Source: Verrucomicrobiota bacterium
GTDB lineage: Bacteria; Verrucomicrobiota; Verrucomicrobiia; Limisphaerales; PALSA-1396
Direction: 5' to 3'
Length of the DNA stretch: 64,000 nt
Assembly: GCA_016200005.1 (NCBI GenBank)
Contig: JACQFP010000078.1
Location: 62,001-126,000 of the forward strand
Part shown: positions 34,296 through 43,029 of the stretch, one piece after another
Layout: each line of letters opens with the position of its first letter
Numbering within the stretch: position 1 is the first letter of the stretch
Notes under the pieces: generated by a model
Seen by the model: the letters and a program-made list of their open reading frames with translations, nothing else
What the model was told of the DNA's origin: nothing
Database searches by the model: none
Translations under genes and position numbers: made by a program

Positions 34296-35249
34296 TCACA
34301 CTTTCTCGATTTGGGGTTTTCCCAGCAATCCCGCTGGGCGAACCAGGAGAATTAAAATCAGAATGGCGAATGCGATGCCATCACGGTAGTTCGACACGCC
34401 GGAAACGCCGCCGGCAAAAGTTTCCACGATGCCCAGGATCAGCCCGCCCAAGGCTGCGCCCGGCAGGTTGCCGATGCCGCCAAAAACGGCCGCGACAAAA
34501 GCCTTCAACCCCGTTTGCACTCCCATGAGCGGATCGATGCTCGCATAGTTCATGGCGAAAAGGATACCGCCGGCGCCCGCCAGGGCCGAGCCGAGACCAA
34601 ATGTGAATGAGATGACACGATTGATGTTCACGCCCATGAGCACCGCCGCCTGTTCGTTGAATGACACGGCGCGCATGGCCATTCCCATCTTTGTCTTTTG
34701 CACGATAAACCGCAACGCCACCAGCAAGAGCGCGGTGGTGACGAAGACGATCACTTGATTTGTCCCCAGCACCAGCCCGCCGGCATGCCAGGCCGTGACC
34801 GGGATCAGATCTGGAAACTTGCGCGGGGCGGCGCCGAAGACCGCCCTGTGCTGAGCGACGTATTCGATGAAGAGCGACACGCCGATGGCCGTGATCAGCA
34901 CCGTGAGCTTGGGCCGGTTTCGCAGCGGACGGTAGGCAAGAAATTCAATCAAGATGCCGATGAGCGCGCAGATGGCCATGGACAACACCAGCACCAGTGC
35001 GCCGCCCACGTAGGATTGCGCGGGCAGAAGGTGATTCACCACTGGCGAGAGGAAGTAGCCGGCGAACGCGCCCAGCATGAAGACGTCGCCGTGGGCGAAA
35101 TTGATGAAGCGCAGGATGCCATAAACCATCGTGTAGCCCAGCGCGATCAGCGCGTAAATTGCGCCGAGGGCGAGGCCGTTGATGAGCTGCTGGAGGAGTT
35201 CGTTGATAGTCGTTAGTTGATAGTTGATAGTCCTCGCTCCGAAAGTCAC
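34296..35249 (-). CDS. livH: Branched-chain amino acid ABC transporter permease (LivH), recoded start
   Basis: 317 residues from GTG 35249. The native protein clearly begins near LLQQLINGLALGAIYALIAL. The first ~18 residues (MTFGARTINYQLTTIN) come from the terminal repeat of S23 element 2, and no ATG lies closer. The GTG overlaps the S23 stop codon (GTGA), so livH translation now seems coupled to S23 translation. Membrane signatures are normal: GYTMVYGILRFINFAHGDVF, RPKLTVLITAIGVSLFIEY and LKAFVAAVFGGIGNLPGAALGG. It forms the permease dimer with LivM. Confidence 0.85.
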   Translation of the reverse strand: MTFGARTINYQLTTINELLQQLINGLALGAIYALIALGYTMVYGILRFINFAHGDVFMLGAFAGYFLSPVVNHLLPAQSYVGGALVLVLSMAICALIGILIEFLAYRPLRNRPKLTVLITAIGVSLFIEYVAQHRAVFGAAPRKFPDLIPVTAWHAGGLVLGTNQVIVFVTTALLLVALRFIVQKTKMGMAMRAVSFNEQAAVLMGVNINRVISFTFGLGSALAGAGGILFAMNYASIDPLMGVQTGLKAFVAAVFGGIGNLPGAALGGLILGIVETFAGGVSGVSNYRDGIAFAILILILLVRPAGLLGKPQIEKV

Positions 35250-35657
35250 GCCCCTTCCAAGACCGACCGGCGAAGGCCACTGAGCATTTTCCCCTGTTCT
35301 TCTGCGGCGGCATAAGGTCGCTGAAAAGCATCCTGCGAAAGAAAACCCTGTCGCTGCCCGACGAAGGATTGCGAGACAACTTCAAAAAGTGATCCAGTGG
35401 CAATTTCCAGAAAACGCGCATAGTCGTTTTTGGAATTTCGTGCGGTGCCTTCCGCGATGTTTGAGGAAATGGAAACGGCGGCGCGGCGCATCTGATTCGT
35501 TAAACCGAATCTTTCGTCGGCTGGAAAGTTCCGCGTGGTTTCATAAACCAAGTCGGCAAAATTGATCGCTTTCTGCCAGGTTTCGAGTTTTTCGAAGTTG
35601 AACATAGGTTGTGTCCTTTCGCTTTTGTCTATCAACCATCAACTATCCACTATCAAC
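35202..35657. mobile_element. S23-carrying hairpin element 2 (livK/livH junction)
   Basis: Imperfect inverted termini, 27 of 31 positions matching, at 35202-35232 and 35627-35657, built from GTTGATAGT-type units. They bound one S23 gene (35246-35605). One arm lies 4 bases from the livK stop codon, and the other encodes the first residues of livH. The arms differ in sequence from element 1, but the organisation is the same. Mobility is inferred. Confidence 0.6.
35246..35605 (-). CDS. Four-helix bundle protein, S23 family (second copy)
   Basis: 119 residues from ATG 35605 (MFNFEKLETWQKAINFADLV). S23 hallmarks: LETWQKAINFADLVY, FGLTNQMRRAAVSISSNIAE, GTARNSKNDYARFLEIATGS, LFEVVSQSFVGQRQGFLSQ. 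It differs strongly from the 32823-33224 copy, so the two are not a recent duplication. The frame opens to 35635, but those codons enter the terminal repeat. Its TGA overlaps the GTG start of livH. Confidence 0.87.
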   Translation of the reverse strand: MFNFEKLETWQKAINFADLVYETTRNFPADERFGLTNQMRRAAVSISSNIAEGTARNSKNDYARFLEIATGSLFEVVSQSFVGQRQGFLSQDAFQRPYAAAEEQGKMLSGLRRSVLEGA

Positions 35658-35661
35658 TCTG

Positions 35662-36804
35662 TTACGGCGCGACCGTTTCAAGGTATTTGAACTTGCCGCC
35701 CTTGACTTGCAGAATGACCGCGGACTTCGTGGCGTCCCGTTTTTCATTGATCGTGATGACGCCGGTCACGCCTTGAAATCCCTTTGTCGCTGCCAGTGCG
35801 TCGCGGACCTTTTGACCGTCCGTGCTACCGGCCCGCTTCATCGCGTCCGCGAGCACCGCTGCGGAGTCGTAGGCGCACGCGGCCAGCGCGTCGGGCATCT
35901 TGCCGTTCCAGCGCTTGCGATAATTCTCCACAAACTTCTTACTCTGCTCGCTGCCCACATCGAGATGATAGTGGGTTGAAAGATAAGTTCCTTCCATCGC
36001 GGCGCCGCCGATTTCGACCAGCTTCTCGGACTCCCAGCCGTCGCCGCCGAAAATCGGGACGGTCAGGCCGAGCTGCCTCGCTTGCACGCAAATCAACGCA
36101 GCGTCGGTGTAGTAGCCCGGAACAAAGACACCGTCGGGATTGGCGGCTTTGATGGCGGTGAGTTGCGCTTTGAAATCCTTGTCGCCGCCGTTGTAGTCGA
36201 GTTCGGTCGCGATGGTGCCGCCGTTGGCAATGAACCGTTCCTTGAAAAACTTCGCCAGCCCTTTGCTGTAATCGCTCTTCACATCGGTGAACACCGCGAC
36301 CTTTTTGGCCTTGAGGGTTTTCGTCGCGAAGTTCGCCATCACCGTGCCTTGAAACGGGTCGATGAAGCAGACGCGGAAAATGAAGTCGCCCGTCTCCGTG
36401 ACCTTCGGATTCGTGGACGAAGGTGAAACCATCGGAATCATGTTCGCCTGACAGATCGGTGCGGCTTCGAGCGAGCGACTCGAGGCCACTTCACCGAGCA
36501 CGGCGACGACGCCGTCGCGCGCGATGAGCTTGTTCACAACAGTGGCGGGTTCGCCCGCTTTGGATTGCGTGTCCTCCGTCAGCAGTTCAATTTTCTTCCC
36601 AAGCACACCACCGGAGCCATTGATCTCCTCAACCGCTAGCAACGTGCCTTCGTGCGACGAAATGCCAAAAGTCGCTTCCTTGCCGGTTAGCGACGCGTAT
36701 TCACCAACGCGAATGCTTCCTTCTCCCGATTTTTTACAACCCAGGAGAAGCAGGCCAAACGCGAGCAGCGGGAAGACGAGTGAAAGCGCAAAACGTTTCC
36801 TCAT
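35662..36804 (-). CDS. livK: Branched-chain amino acid ABC transporter substrate-binding lipoprotein (LivK-like)
   Basis: 380 residues with a lipoprotein signal (MRKRFALSLVFPLLAFGLLL, lipobox LLLGC). It is a periplasmic-binding-protein type 1 fold: IRVGEYASLTGKEATFG, GVLGKKIELLTEDTQSK, GVVAVLGEVASSRSLEAAPI, PMVSPSSTNPKVTETGDFIF, KKVAVFTDVKSDYSKGLAKF, GGDGWESEKLVEIGG, ACAYDSAAVLADAMKRAG. First gene of the liv operon. Its promoter must lie in 36805-37014, shared with the divergent RND adaptor. Ligand not readable, with leucine-type amino acids as the family default. Confidence 0.92.
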   Translation of the reverse strand: MRKRFALSLVFPLLAFGLLLLGCKKSGEGSIRVGEYASLTGKEATFGISSHEGTLLAVEEINGSGGVLGKKIELLTEDTQSKAGEPATVVNKLIARDGVVAVLGEVASSRSLEAAPICQANMIPMVSPSSTNPKVTETGDFIFRVCFIDPFQGTVMANFATKTLKAKKVAVFTDVKSDYSKGLAKFFKERFIANGGTIATELDYNGGDKDFKAQLTAIKAANPDGVFVPGYYTDAALICVQARQLGLTVPIFGGDGWESEKLVEIGGAAMEGTYLSTHYHLDVGSEQSKKFVENYRKRWNGKMPDALAACAYDSAAVLADAMKRAGSTDGQKVRDALAATKGFQGVTGVITINEKRDATKSAVILQVKGGKFKYLETVAP

Positions 36805-37014
36805 ATAATTAGTCGATTATCGGTTCAGGTTGTCGTTGTGCCAGCCAGTTTCGACAACGTCAAACCTGGCTGAGCTGTGCTTGCTAAGCTAAGGATACAT
36901 CAGGAGGGTTTCAACTCCGAAAGAACTTTGTCTGTGCGTGAACACATTGTTTCAGATTTTTCTGGCCGCGGGCGCACCAAAAAAATACCTTATGCCGCTT
37001 TGAATCGTCGCAAA

Positions 37015-38112
37015 ATGAAAAGAATTTCTACCTGGACGCTGACCGGTGCTGTGGCCTGCCTTGCGCTCACCAGTTGCAGCAAAAAAACTGATTCCGGCCC
37101 GAAGGGGCCGCCGATTGTGCAAGTCGTGGCGGTGGAAGCGAAACGCCAGCCGGTGGCCGAGACACTTTCCTTGGTCGGCTCGGTGGCGGCCAAGGAAATG
37201 GTGGAGATCAAATCGGAAACCGACGGCGTCGTTCAGGAAATTCGTTTCAAGGAAGGTCTGCGGGTGGAGAAGGGGCAGTTGCTCGTGCAATTGGACGAAA
37301 GCAAACTGGCGGCGACGCTTGCCGAGGCGGAGGCCAACTTCAAATTGAGCCGGGCCAACCACGAACGCGCCCAACAACTCTACAATGACAAACTAATTTC
37401 CCAACAGGAATTCGATCAGGCCGCCGCCACATATAATGTCAACCAGGCGAGCTTGGACTTGAAGAAACGCGAACTCAAGGACACGCGGATTTATGCGCCA
37501 TTCAGCGGGATTGTTGGCGCGCGTTATGTCAGCCCCGGCCAGGTGATCAGCAAGAACACCACGCTGACTTACCTGATTGATATCGACCCCGTCGTCGTAG
37601 AGTTCAACGTGCCGGAGCGTTTCCTGAGTCAACTGCACGTCGATCAAATCATCGAAATCGGTGTGGCCACCTACCAGTCACGAAAGTTCAAAGGAAAGGT
37701 ATATTTCGTTTCATCCTTTGTTGATCTCGCCACGCGCACCGCCCTGGTCAAAGCCTACATCCCCAACCCGGACGCGGAACTCAAACCCGGCATGTTTGCG
37801 AATCTCGACCTGACGTTGACGATTCGCGAAAATTCCGTGGTCATTCCGGAAGTCGCCATCAGCCAGCTTCTGGAGGACAGTCGGGCCAACGTGTATGTCG
37901 TTGGGGAAGGCAGCAAAGTGGTCCTCGCGAAGGTCACACTGGGCGTGCGTCTGGCCGGGCGGGTGGAGGTGGTTGAAGGTTTGAAAGGCGGCGAAAAGGT
38001 CATTGTCGAGGGTCTGCAAAAAATTGGGCCTGGCTCGACGGTCAAACTTGCGCCGCCAGAATCCGCTGCGGCTTACGAAGAAAAAGAGGCCCCGACGCAA
38101 CCCCGCAAATAA
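37015..38112 (+). CDS. RND efflux periplasmic adaptor lipoprotein (pump 1)
   Basis: 365 residues from ATG 37015; the frame further up to 36877 lacks a signal and is not used. Lipobox LTSC near residue 21. Membrane-fusion-protein order is visible: beta-barrel/lipoyl half VKSETDGVVQEIRFKEGL-like segment, helical hairpin (EAEANFKLSRANHERAQQLY), second lipoyl half IYAPFSGIVGARYVSPGQVI, then barrel and membrane-proximal domains. It links the inner-membrane permease 9 bp downstream to an outer-membrane channel that is not in the window. Probable drug or metabolite export. Confidence 0.92.
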   Translation: MKRISTWTLTGAVACLALTSCSKKTDSGPKGPPIVQVVAVEAKRQPVAETLSLVGSVAAKEMVEIKSETDGVVQEIRFKEGLRVEKGQLLVQLDESKLAATLAEAEANFKLSRANHERAQQLYNDKLISQQEFDQAAATYNVNQASLDLKKRELKDTRIYAPFSGIVGARYVSPGQVISKNTTLTYLIDIDPVVVEFNVPERFLSQLHVDQIIEIGVATYQSRKFKGKVYFVSSFVDLATRTALVKAYIPNPDAELKPGMFANLDLTLTIRENSVVIPEVAISQLLEDSRANVYVVGEGSKVVLAKVTLGVRLAGRVEVVEGLKGGEKVIVEGLQKIGPGSTVKLAPPESAAAYEEKEAPTQPRK

Positions 38113-38121
38113 GCGCTCCAC

Positions 38122-40554
38122 ATGATTCTGCCCCGCATCAGTATTCAACGCCCGGTGCTCGCCTCCATGATGAGCCTGGCGCTGATTCTGTTTGGCGTGA
38201 TCGCTTTGTCGCGGCTGCCGGTGCGCGAGTTGCCGGACATTGATCCGCCCATCGTCAGTGTATTGACGGTCTATCCCGGCGCAAATGCGTCGGTTGTCGA
38301 AACCGAGGTCACGGAGCGGCTCGAAGAGGTGATCAACAACATCGAAGGCATCAAAACTCTCACCAGCCAGAGCCGCGAAGAGGCCAGCACGATCACCGTC
38401 GAGTTCGATCTTTCGCGCGACATCGAACAGGCGGCGCAGGACGTGCGCGACCGTGTTGCCCGCGTGCGCGGTCTGTTGCCCGAAGACATCAAAGAGCCAA
38501 TCGTCGCCAAGCAGGAGGCCGACGCCAACCCGATCATCTGGATCGGCGTCAACAGCTCGCGCTTCACGCCGTTGCAAATGACCACGCTCGCCGAACGGCA
38601 GATCAAAAATCGCCTCCAAACGATCAAGGGCGTTTCCTCGGTCATCATCGGCGGTGAACAGCGTTTCGCCATGCGCCTGTGGCTCGACGCGGAAAAAATG
38701 GCCGCGCACCAGCTCACGGTGCTGGACGTGCAACGCGCGCTCCGCCAGCAGAACGTCGAGCTTCCGAGCGGTCGCGTCGAGAATCTTCATCGCGAAATGA
38801 CGATTGAAACGCGCGGTGAGTTGAAAACGCCGGAGGAATTCAACAAGTTGGTAATCAAAAACGACGGAGTCAAGATTGTCCGTTTGCGCGACATCGGCGA
38901 GGCGCGCGCCGGCGTGGAAAACGAACGCACCGTCGCCCGCAACAATGGCCGGCCGTGCATCTTCCTTGGCATCGTCAAGCAATCCAAGGCCAACACCGTG
39001 GATGTCGCCAAGGGCGTCAAGGCGGAAATCGAGCGCATCAAGCCGACGCTGCCCGAAGGCATTGAGATGGTCTTCAATTACGATGAGTCGATCTACGTCG
39101 AGAAGGCCATCGACGAAGTCTGGACGACGCTTGGCATCGCCTTCGCGCTCGTTGTGCTCATCATCTACCTCTTTCTGGGCGATTTTCGCTCCACGATTAT
39201 TCCGGCCATCACGATTCCCGTTTCGCTTGTGGCAACGTTCGCGATTCTTCACGCCTTTGGCTACTCCATCAACATCCTGACCATGCTGGCCATGGTGCTG
39301 GCCATCGGCGTGGTGGTGGACGACGCCATCGTGGTGCTCGAAAATATCCATCGCCACATCGAGAAGGGCGAGCCGCCGATGCAGGCCGCGTTCAAGGCCA
39401 TGGATGAGATCGCCTTCGCGGTGATCGCCATTACCATTTCGCTCGTGGCGGTCTTCCTGCCGCTGGCATTTCAGAAAAGCACCACGGGCCGGCTGTTCAT
39501 CGAGTTCGCCGTGGCCGTGGCCGGTTCCGTCGTTGTCTCCGCCTTCGTCGCGTTGTCGCTTTCGCCGATGATGGCCTCGCGCCTCCTCAAGCCGGCGCAT
39601 GAACAGCGCCACTCCTTTATCGTTCGGGGCTTTGATCGATTGGTGAAATGGTTCACGCGCACTTATGACCGATTGCTTCGTCTGGCGCTCGCCCACCGGC
39701 CCACCACCATTTTCATCGGCCTGCTCAGCCTGGTGTTGATGGTCGTGACCTACAAACAACTCGAAGGCGAATTCCTGCCCGAAGAGGACAAAGGCCGGCT
39801 GCTGTGCATCGTCTTTACGCCCGAAGGTTCGACTTCCGAATACACCGACCGCATCGCGGCCAAGATGGAAAACATGTTGAAAGACACCCCCGAAGTCCAA
39901 ACGTATGGCTCGGTGGTCGCGCCGGCCTTCAACGGGCCGGGCCAGGCCAACTTCGGCATCGTGTTTGTCCGCCTTAAAGACCGCGCCGAACGCAAACGCA
40001 GCGTGCAAGAGATGGTGAACGGCCCGGGCGGCCTGCGTGCGAAATTTTTTAACGACATCGAGGGCGCGATTGCGGTGCCGCAAATTCCGAAGGCGATTGG
40101 CCGCGGTTTCAACTCCGCCTTTCAACTCGTGATTCAATCGCAGGACCTCGATTCGCTCAACCGTTACGTTATCGACCTGCAAAACAAGCTGCGCCAGACC
40201 GGCTTTCTTATGAACGTCCGTTCCTCATTTGAAGTCAACAAGCCGGAATTGCGCCTCGACATCAACCGCGATCGCGCCGCCGCGCTGGGTGTGTCCATTG
40301 AAGATATTTCGCGCACGTTGCAAATGCTGTTCGGCGGTCTGGACCTGAGCCGCATCAAACTTGACGGCAAGGAATACGAAGTCATCACGCAACTGGAGCG
40401 CAAGTCGCGCCTCACGCCACAGGACCTCGACCGGCTCTACGTGCGCAACACGGAAGGCAAGTTGATTCAGCTCAACAGCATCGTTACGCACCAGGCGGGC
40501 GCGGCGCCGAGCGCCATTGAACACTACAACCGCCTTCGCAGCGCGACAATTTAA
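38122..40554 (+). CDS. RND efflux permease (HAE1-type), pump 1, N-terminal 810 residues, ended by in-frame TAA
   Basis: Inner-membrane proton/drug antiporter of the AcrB/MexF type. Present here: TM1 (VLASMMSLALILFGVIALSR), porter domain with NNIEGIKTLTSQSREEAS, TM2-6 including the proton-relay Asp pair in GVVVDDAIVVLENI (about 395-410), TM7 and most of the second porter domain. A TAA at 40552-40554 stops the frame after RLRSATI. The same frame resumes at once as ASLSGVPLGTAID, so a single Ser codon (TCA) has probably become TAA. As written, TM8-12 are missing and the pump would not work. Confidence 0.88.
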   Translation: MILPRISIQRPVLASMMSLALILFGVIALSRLPVRELPDIDPPIVSVLTVYPGANASVVETEVTERLEEVINNIEGIKTLTSQSREEASTITVEFDLSRDIEQAAQDVRDRVARVRGLLPEDIKEPIVAKQEADANPIIWIGVNSSRFTPLQMTTLAERQIKNRLQTIKGVSSVIIGGEQRFAMRLWLDAEKMAAHQLTVLDVQRALRQQNVELPSGRVENLHREMTIETRGELKTPEEFNKLVIKNDGVKIVRLRDIGEARAGVENERTVARNNGRPCIFLGIVKQSKANTVDVAKGVKAEIERIKPTLPEGIEMVFNYDESIYVEKAIDEVWTTLGIAFALVVLIIYLFLGDFRSTIIPAITIPVSLVATFAILHAFGYSINILTMLAMVLAIGVVVDDAIVVLENIHRHIEKGEPPMQAAFKAMDEIAFAVIAITISLVAVFLPLAFQKSTTGRLFIEFAVAVAGSVVVSAFVALSLSPMMASRLLKPAHEQRHSFIVRGFDRLVKWFTRTYDRLLRLALAHRPTTIFIGLLSLVLMVVTYKQLEGEFLPEEDKGRLLCIVFTPEGSTSEYTDRIAAKMENMLKDTPEVQTYGSVVAPAFNGPGQANFGIVFVRLKDRAERKRSVQEMVNGPGGLRAKFFNDIEGAIAVPQIPKAIGRGFNSAFQLVIQSQDLDSLNRYVIDLQNKLRQTGFLMNVRSSFEVNKPELRLDINRDRAAALGVSIEDISRTLQMLFGGLDLSRIKLDGKEYEVITQLERKSRLTPQDLDRLYVRNTEGKLIQLNSIVTHQAGAAPSAIEHYNRLRSATI

Positions 40555-41268
40555 GCGTCTCTAAGCGGCGTGCCCCTCGGCACGGCCATTGATCGCGTTG
40601 ACGAAATGGTGCGCGCCGACCTGCCGCCGGGATTTTTGCACGATTGGAGCGGTGAGTCGCGCGACCTCAAAGACGCGGGGCAGGAAATCATCTGGGTGTT
40701 GTTGCTGGCGCTGATCATCGTGTACATGGTGCTGGCTGCGCAGTTTGAGAGCCTCATGCATCCGCTCACCGTCATGCTGGCCGTGCCCTTGGCCGGCGTG
40801 GGCGCGTTCGGATTGTTGTGGCTCGTCAATTTCATCGGGACGATCACTTCGCATCCGGTGCCGGCGATGAACATCAATCTCTTCAGCCAGATCGGTCTCG
40901 TGTTGCTCGTCGGTCTGGTGACCAAGAATTCCATCCTGCTCGTCGAGTTTGCCAATCAACAACGTGAAAAAGGTGCCAACGCCCACGATGCGATGGTGCA
41001 GGCGGGACTCGTGCGATTGCGGCCGATTTTGATGACGGCGTTTTCCACGATCGCGGGCATCCTGCCGATTGCGATTGGTTTCGGTGCCGGCGCAGAAAGC
41101 CGCCGCCCGATGGGAGTGGCCGTGGTCGGCGGCATGTTGACCAGCACGTTCCTCACGCTGGTCATTATCCCTGTTGTTTACACTTTCTTCAGCGACATCG
41201 CTGAGAGGTTTGGCCGCAAGAAAACGCTAGCACCGGTTCCTGCCGAACCTGCCCCCGTCGCCAAGTAA
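40555..41268 (+). pseudogene. RND efflux permease pump 1, C-terminal part after the nonsense codon
   Basis: In frame with the upstream 810 codons: ASLSGVPLGTAID continues into DLPPGFLHDWSGES and TM8-12, including TM10 Lys in LVTKNSILLVEFAN and RPILMTAFSTIAGILPIAIG. The total with the upstream part is about 1,048 residues, the normal RND length, so nothing else is lost. A GTG at 40570 could in theory start a separate 232-residue protein, but no ribosome-binding site is evident. A sequencing error is the main alternative to a true mutation. Confidence 0.75.
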
Positions 41269-41271
41269 ATA

Positions 41272-41874
41272 TCAGGTTTTTGGTGGGGATGGAATAGGTA
41301 GAATCATTTTACTCAGAACCGCACGCAGGAACGCAGAAGTATCCAGCACTTTTTCATTCTCCAGAATTTGCAGTGAAACCTTTGAAATCACTCCGCATTC
41401 ATTCAGTAACTCATTGAGCTTTGCTCGATCTCGTCGCTCAAGCACCAAGTGTGGTGCATTCAAATCGCAGCACCGGATGTGATACTTACCAGCCGGAGTT
41501 GCGCCTAGGAGATGGTGGGTAGCTGGGTCTTCGAAAATATGGACTCCATAATCGTGTTCCTTCGTTGGGTTCAAAAACCTAACGCCAGCCTTTCGCAGAT
41601 ACAGATCTGGCCACAGGCAACCTTTGGAACCGTTGCAGTGTCGCGTTGCAGGAAATAGGTTTGGGTATTTGTTTCTAGCCAAGCCGCTGAGAGTCGGGTT
41701 GAAGTGGTCAACCTCCATGCTCTTGTAACCGACCCTGTCAACATGTTGAAGGGAATACGCACAGCGCCCGCCAAAATCGTGCAACAAAAAAGGCTTTGCT
41801 GCTCTATAAGTTGACTCGGTGAATTGACGCTTAGGCTGATGGCGTTCAATCCGCGCGTTTGTGGAAGCTAACAT
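41272..41874 (-). CDS. HNH endonuclease-like protein
   Basis: 200 residues. The HNH-like core is visible: RCAYSLQHVD, then MEVDHFNPTLSG (DH pair), then NKYPNLFPATRHCNGSKG (Asn and the final Cys/His positions). The C-terminal 100 residues have no known domain to my eye. Family members cut or nick DNA or RNA, often in defence or mobile systems. It is the last gene of a three-gene overlapping cassette and overlaps its upstream neighbour by 29 bases. It converges on the RND gene 3 bp away. The DNA is visibly richer in A+T than its neighbours, suggesting acquisition. Confidence 0.75.
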   Translation of the reverse strand: MLASTNARIERHQPKRQFTESTYRAAKPFLLHDFGGRCAYSLQHVDRVGYKSMEVDHFNPTLSGLARNKYPNLFPATRHCNGSKGCLWPDLYLRKAGVRFLNPTKEHDYGVHIFEDPATHHLLGATPAGKYHIRCCDLNAPHLVLERRDRAKLNELLNECGVISKVSLQILENEKVLDTSAFLRAVLSKMILPIPSPPKT

Positions 41875-42283
41875 AACGATTCACTGCTTCAACGAGGCTT
41901 CGCGTTAGCTCTCGCTGATTGTATTCCCAGATCAATTCCTCACCAGAACGAGGATTCCGTAGGCCACGACGCAAGTTCGACAAATGCTCAAGTTCCCTTT
42001 TTTCAACAAGCGTTAACGTATCCAAAGCTTCGCGGCCAGCGAGTGCGATGAACCGCTGCTCGTGCTGCTCAGTCCATTCCAAATCCGGCAACGTAATTCT
42101 GTGATCTAAATCCGAAGCTTGGGTGTCGTCTGCGGCCAGCCACGCCTTCACCGGGTCTGAGGCTGTTCCTCTGGCCGGCGCACGCAATTCCGCTTCGCTT
42201 GTCGTTATGGCCAAGACGGCTTCGAGCGTTCTCGTGCTGGCATTCGCACGGATTTGCGATAATTCAAAATCGACCGTAATCAT
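41846..42283 (-). CDS. Uncharacterised protein, middle gene of HNH cassette
   Basis: 145 residues, soluble, with an acidic centre and no recognisable domain. The N-terminus MITVDFELSQIRANASTRTL and the C-terminal WEYNQRELTRSLVEAVNRYV suggest mixed alpha/beta and helical parts. The start overlaps the upstream stop by 4 bases (ATGA), and the end overlaps the HNH gene by 29 bases. Such overlaps indicate a co-translated unit. Function unknown; a partner or regulator of the nuclease is a reasonable guess. Confidence 0.65.
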   Translation of the reverse strand: MITVDFELSQIRANASTRTLEAVLAITTSEAELRAPARGTASDPVKAWLAADDTQASDLDHRITLPDLEWTEQHEQRFIALAGREALDTLTLVEKRELEHLSNLRRGLRNPRSGEELIWEYNQRELTRSLVEAVNRYVSFHKRAD

Positions 42284-42777
42284 TCGTTCGATAACAATGT
42301 CTCGTTCTGGACGAAAAGCAACCTAATCAAATGTTGCTGAACAGCAAGCGGGGATCGAAGCAACGCAATAGGTTCGGCCATCACCGGTGCAACATCTTTG
42401 CCTTTCTTCGCTTCCATCAATGCCGCCCAAAAAGAGAACGAGTAAAACGCAATCTCTGCGATTGGACCGTGGCGAGCCATAACCATGTGGTTTGCAAGCT
42501 CCATTCTTGTTGCGACGGGAGGTTGCCAAGGCGGTGGGGCGTCAAGGAGAGTCCCTTGACCACCTAAATAATCCATTGACGTTTTCTTGAGGGCCAGAAG
42601 CTCCAACTCAGAGATTGCAGTCGAATAGCAATCGGCCAATCCATTTGTCTTGTTTACCAACCCAAAATGGACTTGCACAAAGCCTTCGTCCCGCTCAACA
42701 GCAAATCGGTTAAAGTACATCAACCTTCTAAATCCTGTTGTTAGGAGAGCAACTCCGATTGACTGTTTTTCCGCCAT
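42280..42777 (-). CDS. Uncharacterised protein, first gene of HNH cassette
   Basis: 165 residues from ATG 42777 (MAEKQSIGVALLTTGFRRLM), which has AAAGG six bases upstream. An earlier ATG (42804) lacks this. Residues 14-80 look like a beta-rich sandwich (FNRFAVERDEGFVQVHFGLV), followed by helices with MVMARHGPIAEIAFYSFSFW. I see no known domain. It is the first gene of the cassette, with its promoter in 42778-43029, the region shared with the divergent RND adaptor 2. Confidence 0.65.
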   Translation of the reverse strand: MAEKQSIGVALLTTGFRRLMYFNRFAVERDEGFVQVHFGLVNKTNGLADCYSTAISELELLALKKTSMDYLGGQGTLLDAPPPWQPPVATRMELANHMVMARHGPIAEIAFYSFSFWAALMEAKKGKDVAPVMAEPIALLRSPLAVQQHLIRLLFVQNETLLSNE

Positions 42778-43029
42778 GGGATGCCTTTTAGATTCAATGT
42801 CCATCGAGTTGTGTGAACCACACCGATGTGTATAAAATGACCTGGCAAACGTCAACCACCCTTTTGTTTAGAGTTTTTTTGGAAAGGCGAATGATGAACG
42901 CCGCTCAGATGTGTGGCATGATCAAGCGAGGTGGCGTTGGGAGCCCGGTTTTATTTCTTCTGAGACTTCAAACTATATCAATACCCTTTTTCATCGCCAT
43001 TCACTTGCGTCCTGGCTACACTGGTCGAA

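Noticed and set aside
37711-40182. Long 823-codon open frame on the minus strand
   Set aside because: It is antisense to the RND adaptor and permease genes. Its His/Asp/Arg-rich translation is the usual shadow of a GC-rich gene.
40552-40554. Programmed stop-codon readthrough in the RND permease
   Set aside because: No conserved readthrough context or downstream structure was evident. A point mutation or base error is simpler.
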